Of a stretch of DNA of 9,693 nt, positions 7,026-9,693 are shown one piece after another (the first letter of the stretch is position 1; the number at the start of each line of letters is the position of its first letter). The stretch lies in NCBI GenBank assembly GCA_963621975.1, contig CAVFGI010000030.1, forward strand, positions 1 to 9,693. The letters run 5' to 3'. Origin of the DNA: UBA9732 sp963621975. Lineage in GTDB: Bacteria; Spirochaetota; Spirochaetia; Sphaerochaetales; Sphaerochaetaceae. The notes beneath the pieces are model-generated. The model was not told the origin of the DNA. It made no database searches and saw nothing but the letters and a program-made list of their open reading frames with translations. Position numbers and translations under genes: made by a program.

Positions 7026-8454
7026 TATGTCCCCCAATTTGGTTATTTCTTGCCTTGGCTGTGGCACCCTCCTCCAAGTCCGATGCCCTTAACAATATAT
7101 TCTTACCAAACTTCTTTTTGATAGCCAACGCCGTCTCAAGTTGCTTCTTCTCCTTTGGAGAGATTTCTTTTATTTCTTCTGTAAACAAATTAGGCTGCTC
7201 ACTATATGCCTTTTGCTTACACTCAACCCCAAGTCCTAATCGTCTTACCGCAAGCTTTGTATTAACTTGACTATCGAATATCTGAGCAACAGCCTTTTTA
7301 ATAACAGAAGCACTGGCAGTAGGAATATCAAATTTAACATGACCCTGTACCTCTTTTGGGGTAAGACGACCATAGTAATCTAAAGCTAAAGGCCCATCAT
7401 ACTCAGGCGGATAATCTTGATCATATGCAACAGAAAGAGAAACCGAATCCGCCTTAAGATTTTTTTCTACAAGGTTAAAAGAAATCTCATCTGCCATTTC
7501 TTTGGCAACAAGTTTTGCCTTTGAGAACTTATATGGACAAGAAAGAACTTGCCCTACACTCAAACCTCCACTTTTTGGCTTATAGTTTTTTATATCTTCT
7601 ATTGTACAGGACTCATACCCCCATGCGTGATCAATTAAAAGCTCAGCATTAACACCAAAAATCTTATAGAGAAGCTCCTCATTTTTTAAAGAAAACCTAG
7701 CAACATCTCCCATAGTATAAAGGCCTAAAGATGCTAGACGTTGAGCATAGCCTCTACCAAGCCGCCAAAAATCGGTAATAGGAATATGTGACCAAAGCTG
7801 TTTTCTGTATTCAAATTCATCCAGTTGTGCAATTCTCACACCATCTTTGTCTGCAGGGATTTTCTTGGCAACAATGTCCATAGCAACCTTACAGAGGTAT
7901 AAATTAGGCCCAATACCTGCAGTAGCAGTAATTCCTGTGTTTTCTAGAACGTCCCTAATCATTGTCATTGCAAGTTCTCTAGCTGTCATTTTAAACATGC
8001 CAAGATAGTGCGTTACGTCCATAAAAACTTCATCTATTGAATAAACATGAATATCGCTTGAAGCTATGTATTTGAGGTATATTTCATAAATCTTAGAACT
8101 CACATCAACATAGTAGGCCATGTTGGGCTTTGCAATGATAAAGTCTAATTCCAAACTAGGATTTTTCTTAAGTTCACTATCATAAACACTTTTTCCAGTA
8201 AAACATTTACCCGGAGCGTTTTGTAGCCTTCTTTCATTAATGGCCTTGACTGCTGTTTTAACTTCAAAGAGCCTACAACGACCCTTAATTCCATAAGCTT
8301 TTAAAGAGGGTGACACTGCAAGGCAAATTGTTTTGTCAGTCCTAGATTCGTCTGCAACAACTAAATTGGAATCTAGGGCGTCAATATTGCGTCTTGCACA
8401 TTCAGCCGATGCATAAAAGGATTTTAAATCTATAGCAATACATTGCCTTTGCAT
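7018..8454 (-). CDS. Y-family translesion DNA polymerase (UmuC/UvrX-like)
   Basis: A complete 478-residue Y-family DNA polymerase that would copy past damaged template bases. The palm motif I, AIDLKSFYASAE, gives the first metal-binding Asp (Asp9) with Phe13-Tyr14 at the steric-gate position. The second acidic pair is in YSIDEVFMD (Asp141, Glu142). ATAGIGPNLYLCKVAMDIVAKK (177-198, with minor overlap) is the usual post-catalytic motif. A helix-hairpin-helix-like thumb lies near 225-255, followed by a little-finger domain. QPNLF (420-424) fits the beta-clamp binding consensus, and the tail ends with GATAKARNNQIGGH. The domain order and C-terminus resemble Firmicutes UvrX/YqjW more than DinB. 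The start has a modest AGGA 8 nt upstream (8462-8465). The gene is first in a two-gene unit with the YolD-like protein. A dyad at the predicted transcription start suggests repression, plausibly damage-regulated. Confidence 0.93.
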   Translation of the reverse strand: MQRQCIAIDLKSFYASAECARRNIDALDSNLVVADESRTDKTICLAVSPSLKAYGIKGRCRLFEVKTAVKAINERRLQNAPGKCFTGKSVYDSELKKNPSLELDFIIAKPNMAYYVDVSSKIYEIYLKYIASSDIHVYSIDEVFMDVTHYLGMFKMTARELAMTMIRDVLENTGITATAGIGPNLYLCKVAMDIVAKKIPADKDGVRIAQLDEFEYRKQLWSHIPITDFWRLGRGYAQRLASLGLYTMGDVARFSLKNEELLYKIFGVNAELLIDHAWGYESCTIEDIKNYKPKSGGLSVGQVLSCPYKFSKAKLVAKEMADEISFNLVEKNLKADSVSLSVAYDQDYPPEYDGPLALDYYGRLTPKEVQGHVKFDIPTASASVIKKAVAQIFDSQVNTKLAVRRLGLGVECKQKAYSEQPNLFTEEIKEISPKEKKQLETALAIKKKFGKNILLRASDLEEGATAKARNNQIGGHNA

Positions 8455-8469
8455 GGTGCCATCCTAAAA

Positions 8470-8481
8470 ATATCGGGATAT
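8470..8481. promoter_or_regulatory. Candidate operator at the polymerase promoter, dyad ATATC-GG-GATAT
   Basis: ATATC (8470-8474) and GATAT (8477-8481) are perfect inverted half-sites around GG. The site lies 16 bp upstream of the polymerase ATG and overlaps the transcription start predicted from the promoter at 8488-8516, a typical repressor position. Its core is repeated upstream of the leucine-rich-repeat lipoprotein. A LexA-type role is attractive for a translesion polymerase but is not shown by the sequence. Confidence 0.45.
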
Positions 8482-8487
8482 GAGAGG

Positions 8488-8516
8488 ATTATGCAAAAAA
8501 CCTCATGCCCTAAAAA
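8488..8516 (-). promoter_or_regulatory. Possible promoter of the polymerase unit
   Basis: On the minus strand CATAAT (8488-8493) matches the -10 consensus at 5 of 6 positions. Seventeen bases upstream is TTTTTA (8511-8516), a weak -35. The predicted start near 8481 falls on the ATATC-GG-GATAT dyad. Confidence 0.35.
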
Positions 8517-8568
8517 TATTATCCTGTTAATACACAAAAAACCAGTAAAAAACTAGGAGAAAAATTTA

Positions 8569-8597
8569 TTGACATTAATTACTTATTAATATATATT
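8569..8597 (+). promoter_or_regulatory. Near-consensus sigma-70-type promoter for the pterin-synthase-like gene
   Basis: An exact TTGACA (8569-8574) and TATATT (8592-8597, 5 of 6) are spaced 17 bp apart in very AT-rich DNA. This is the best promoter in the window. Transcription would start near 8604, about 119 nt before the chosen start codon, leaving a structured leader. Confidence 0.75.
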
Positions 8598-8603
8598 CTC
8601 ATT

Positions 8604-8722
8604 AAGGAGAAATTTAAAATATTTTTTTGATGAGGCTTGTGCCTCTGAATTGCAAACTAGGAGACTTTAAGGTCTCTAAAGAGGTTTTTACAAAGACCTC
8701 TAGAAGAAAGGAGAAAACGAAT
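8604..8722 (+). promoter_or_regulatory. 5' leader with three successive hairpins
   Basis: Hairpin 1 is GAGGC-TTGT-GCCTC (8632-8645). Hairpin 2 is GAGAC (8661-8665) with GTCTC (8672-8676), loop TTTAAG. Hairpin 3 is AGAGGT (8680-8685) with ACCTCT (8696-8701); a T-G wobble and A-T pairs can lengthen it to 8-9 bp. Hairpin 3 ends 6 nt before the ribosome-binding site AAAGGAG (8707-8713). The layout suggests post-initiation control by translation or attenuation. It does not match a riboswitch class I can recall. The leader is also open in the same frame as the gene (ATG at 8630), but no ribosome-binding site is properly placed for that start. Confidence 0.45.
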
Positions 8723-9298
8723 ATGAGAAGCATTGCAACAATTGAACTGCAATATGCACACAGGTTTTACGGCTTTAAAGGCGAAGCACAGTATCTTCAT
8801 GGACACACAGGAATTCTTACCATTGAAGTTGAAGGCTCAGTAAACCCTGGGGTAAACATGGTATTCCCTTGTAATGAAATTCAAAAGACTGCGTGGGATC
8901 TTCTAAGAAACTTTGATCATGCATTGATTCTTAGACAAGATGACCCTCTTTTGCCTGCAATTTTGGATGTCTACGAAAAGCAAGGCATCAAGGACGGACA
9001 TCCAAACAACAAAATGAAAGGTCCCGCATTCAAGACTGAACTTGCAACAGCCTATCCAGAATGTCGCCTTGTTGTTACAAAGGAAACAATGACTGTAGAG
9101 GGAATGATTAAGATTGTCTACGCTCTTTTGAAGGACAAGCTGAATATAGTTAAACTCACATTCTCTAGCGGTGTAAACAAGGCATCCCAGTGTTATGAGC
9201 CACATCTTGAAGTAGAGCGTTGCCCTCTTTGCGGAATTGCACTTGATGAAAATGGAGTATGTCCAAAATGTGGGTACAAAAAGCCTAAAAAAGTCTAA
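8723..9298 (+). CDS. 6-pyruvoyltetrahydropterin synthase/QueD-like protein with C-terminal zinc ribbon
   Basis: A 191-residue protein of the PTPS/QueD (T-fold) superfamily, which acts on 7,8-dihydroneopterin triphosphate in pterin, queuosine or folate synthesis. The ATG at 8723 is chosen because AAAGGAG lies 9 nt upstream; the frame stays open farther but without a ribosome-binding site. Three zinc-binding His are visible: His13 in YAHRFYGF, and His26 and His28 in LHGH. The MVF-then-FDHALIL arrangement (46-70) is also typical. In QueD a catalytic Cys sits four residues before HGH. Here the stretch is KGEAQYLHGH, with Ala at that position and Glu21 one residue further upstream. The usual C-terminal Glu (as in KET/ET motifs) seems replaced by SSG (148-150). 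Residues 167-183 form a zinc ribbon (CPLC and CPKC). An extra segment lies near 80-110. It may be a PTPS-III-like variant or a new activity. Confidence 0.8.
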   Translation: MRSIATIELQYAHRFYGFKGEAQYLHGHTGILTIEVEGSVNPGVNMVFPCNEIQKTAWDLLRNFDHALILRQDDPLLPAILDVYEKQGIKDGHPNNKMKGPAFKTELATAYPECRLVVTKETMTVEGMIKIVYALLKDKLNIVKLTFSSGVNKASQCYEPHLEVERCPLCGIALDENGVCPKCGYKKPKKV

Positions 9299-9303
9299 TT
9301 GAA

Positions 9304-9322
9304 GAGGTTTTGCAAAAATCTC
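9304..9322 (+). repeat. Short hairpin GAGGTTTT-GCA-AAAATCTC
   Basis: Eight paired positions (one G-T) with a 3-nt loop lie 6 bases after the stop of the pterin-synthase-like gene. Very similar plus-strand sequences occur at 8484-8504 and 8681-8700 on the other side of the gene. It has no U tract, so it may be a processing or stability element rather than the terminator. Confidence 0.5.
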
Positions 9323-9337
9323 GGAACATTAAATTTG

Positions 9338-9397
9338 GAGCTACATCAAAAAGCCCTTGAGCTTAGCCCTTGAGCTTAAGATGTAGCTCTTTTTTTA
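9338..9397 (+). terminator. Strong intrinsic terminator with a tandem 13-bp repeat in its loop
   Basis: GAGCTACATC (9338-9347) pairs perfectly with GATGTAGCTC (9380-9389) and is followed by eight T (9390-9397). The interior holds two exact copies of GCCCTTGAGCTTA (9353-9365 and 9366-9378), which allows an inner AAGC/GCTT extension of the stem. It is the end of the pterin-synthase-like transcript. Confidence 0.92.
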
Positions 9398-9594
9398 TGA
9401 TGCAAGCACATTTTTGTGAGGATGAGAAGTCTTTAGATTTGGAGCGTTTTCTGCTTCTCTCCCATATCTTAAGGAAAAAGTACATTGTGTCCCTATGCTC
9501 TGAAAAGGATCTCATTGTGATGGATGCTTTCGCATATGAAACATCTGTATTCCTTGTAATGAACCAGAAAAATTTTTATAGAACCAAAAAATAG
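9397..9594 (+). CDS. Doubtful ORF of 65 residues after the terminator
   Basis: I do not recognise this product. The first ATG pair (9397 and 9400) touches the T tract of the terminator, with no ribosome-binding site. An internal GTG/ATG at 9517-9522 does follow AAGGA but would leave only about 25 residues. The sequence is mixed charged and hydrophobic (DLERFLLLSHILRKKYIV), with no signal peptide or motif. Its last ten or so codons (NQKNFYRTKK) fall in a degenerate copy of the 41-bp repeat that follows, which argues against a conserved C-terminus. It could be a decayed gene truncated by the repeat array. Confidence 0.2.
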   Translation: MMQAHFCEDEKSLDLERFLLLSHILRKKYIVSLCSEKDLIVMDAFAYETSVFLVMNQKNFYRTKK

Positions 9595-9693
9595 AACTTT
9601 AGAAAAAAAATATTTTCTATAGATCTACAAAATAGAACTTTAGAAAAAAAATTTTTTCTATAGACCTACAAAATAGAACTTTTGAAAAAAAAA
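9567..9693. repeat. Tandem array of 41-bp AT-rich units running off the window
   Basis: Two near-identical 41-bp units at 9592-9632 and 9633-9673 (two mismatches) begin TAGAACTTTAGAAAAAAAAT. A third starts at 9674 and is cut by the window end (one mismatch so far). A degenerate, shortened copy precedes them from about 9567. Each unit has a dyad TAGAAAA/TTTTCTA and an outer TAGA/TCTA, so each can form a hairpin. Units abut directly with no variable spacers. Confidence 0.85.

Noticed and set aside
8521..8560. preQ1-I riboswitch suggested by TAAAAAACTAGGAG
   Set aside because: The tail resembles the class, but the 5-bp first stem and the loop bases that should pair with CTA are absent, and it lies upstream of the predicted promoter.
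8627..8722. N-terminal extension of the pterin-synthase-like protein from 8627 or 8630
   Set aside because: The nearest purine-rich site is about 20 nt away. The extension is made of hairpin sequence and precedes a well-placed ribosome-binding site and the conserved domain start at 8723.
9567..9693. CRISPR array or integron attC sites
   Set aside because: Units abut without unique spacers, the unit is extremely AT-rich, and no cas gene or attC core sequence is present.

Overview
The window is AT-rich chromosomal DNA that looks like a host-associated spirochaete, most likely a gut, rumen or oral Treponema. This is inferred from gene content: a Wzi-like outer-membrane barrel with a signal peptide, three lipoprotein-type surface proteins (an InlB/Flg_new-type domain, MBG/YDG-like blocks and a BspA-type leucine-rich repeat), and an N-terminal His/Cys segment that I recall from treponemal lipoproteins. 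There is no rRNA, tRNA, transposase, integrase or CRISPR array.

Layout, left to right. A promoter at 131-159 drives a Wzi-like outer-membrane gene (186-1936, +) that carries a one-base frameshift at a GGGG run and ends in a hairpin terminator. A poorly coding stretch of about 380 bp follows, then an OsmC-family gene (2319-2708, -). Next come two lipoprotein genes on the minus strand: an InlB/Flg_new-type one (2863-3798) and a large MBG/YDG-type one (3906-5619). The second is split by a one-base change in a run of six C residues just after its signal peptide. Across a divergent region of about 265 bp lies a plus-strand leucine-rich-repeat lipoprotein (5886-6704). It is followed by an 18-bp tandem repeat that may encode a 32-residue arginine-rich peptide (6724-6822).

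The right third holds a two-gene minus-strand unit: a Y-family translesion polymerase (7018-8454) whose stop overlaps the start of a small YolD-like partner (6819-7025). Divergent from it, behind a near-consensus promoter and a leader with three hairpins, is a 6-pyruvoyltetrahydropterin-synthase/QueD-fold protein (8723-9298). It appears to lack the usual catalytic Cys and has a C-terminal zinc ribbon. A strong terminator follows, then a doubtful ORF and a tandem array of 41-bp AT-rich units that runs off the end of the window.

How the parts relate. The left two thirds are envelope genes, and two of the four exported proteins are interrupted at G/C homopolymers. That suggests either contingency-type switching, gene decay or sequencing indels. 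The polymerase pair is probably DNA-damage tolerance. A dyad, TATC-N2-GATA, sits at its predicted transcription start and again upstream of the leucine-rich-repeat lipoprotein, so the two may share a repressor. I found no clearly new multi-gene system. The strongest leads are the pterin-synthase-like protein with an altered active site and structured leader, the shared dyad, the repeat-encoded arginine-rich peptide, and the C6 frameshift.
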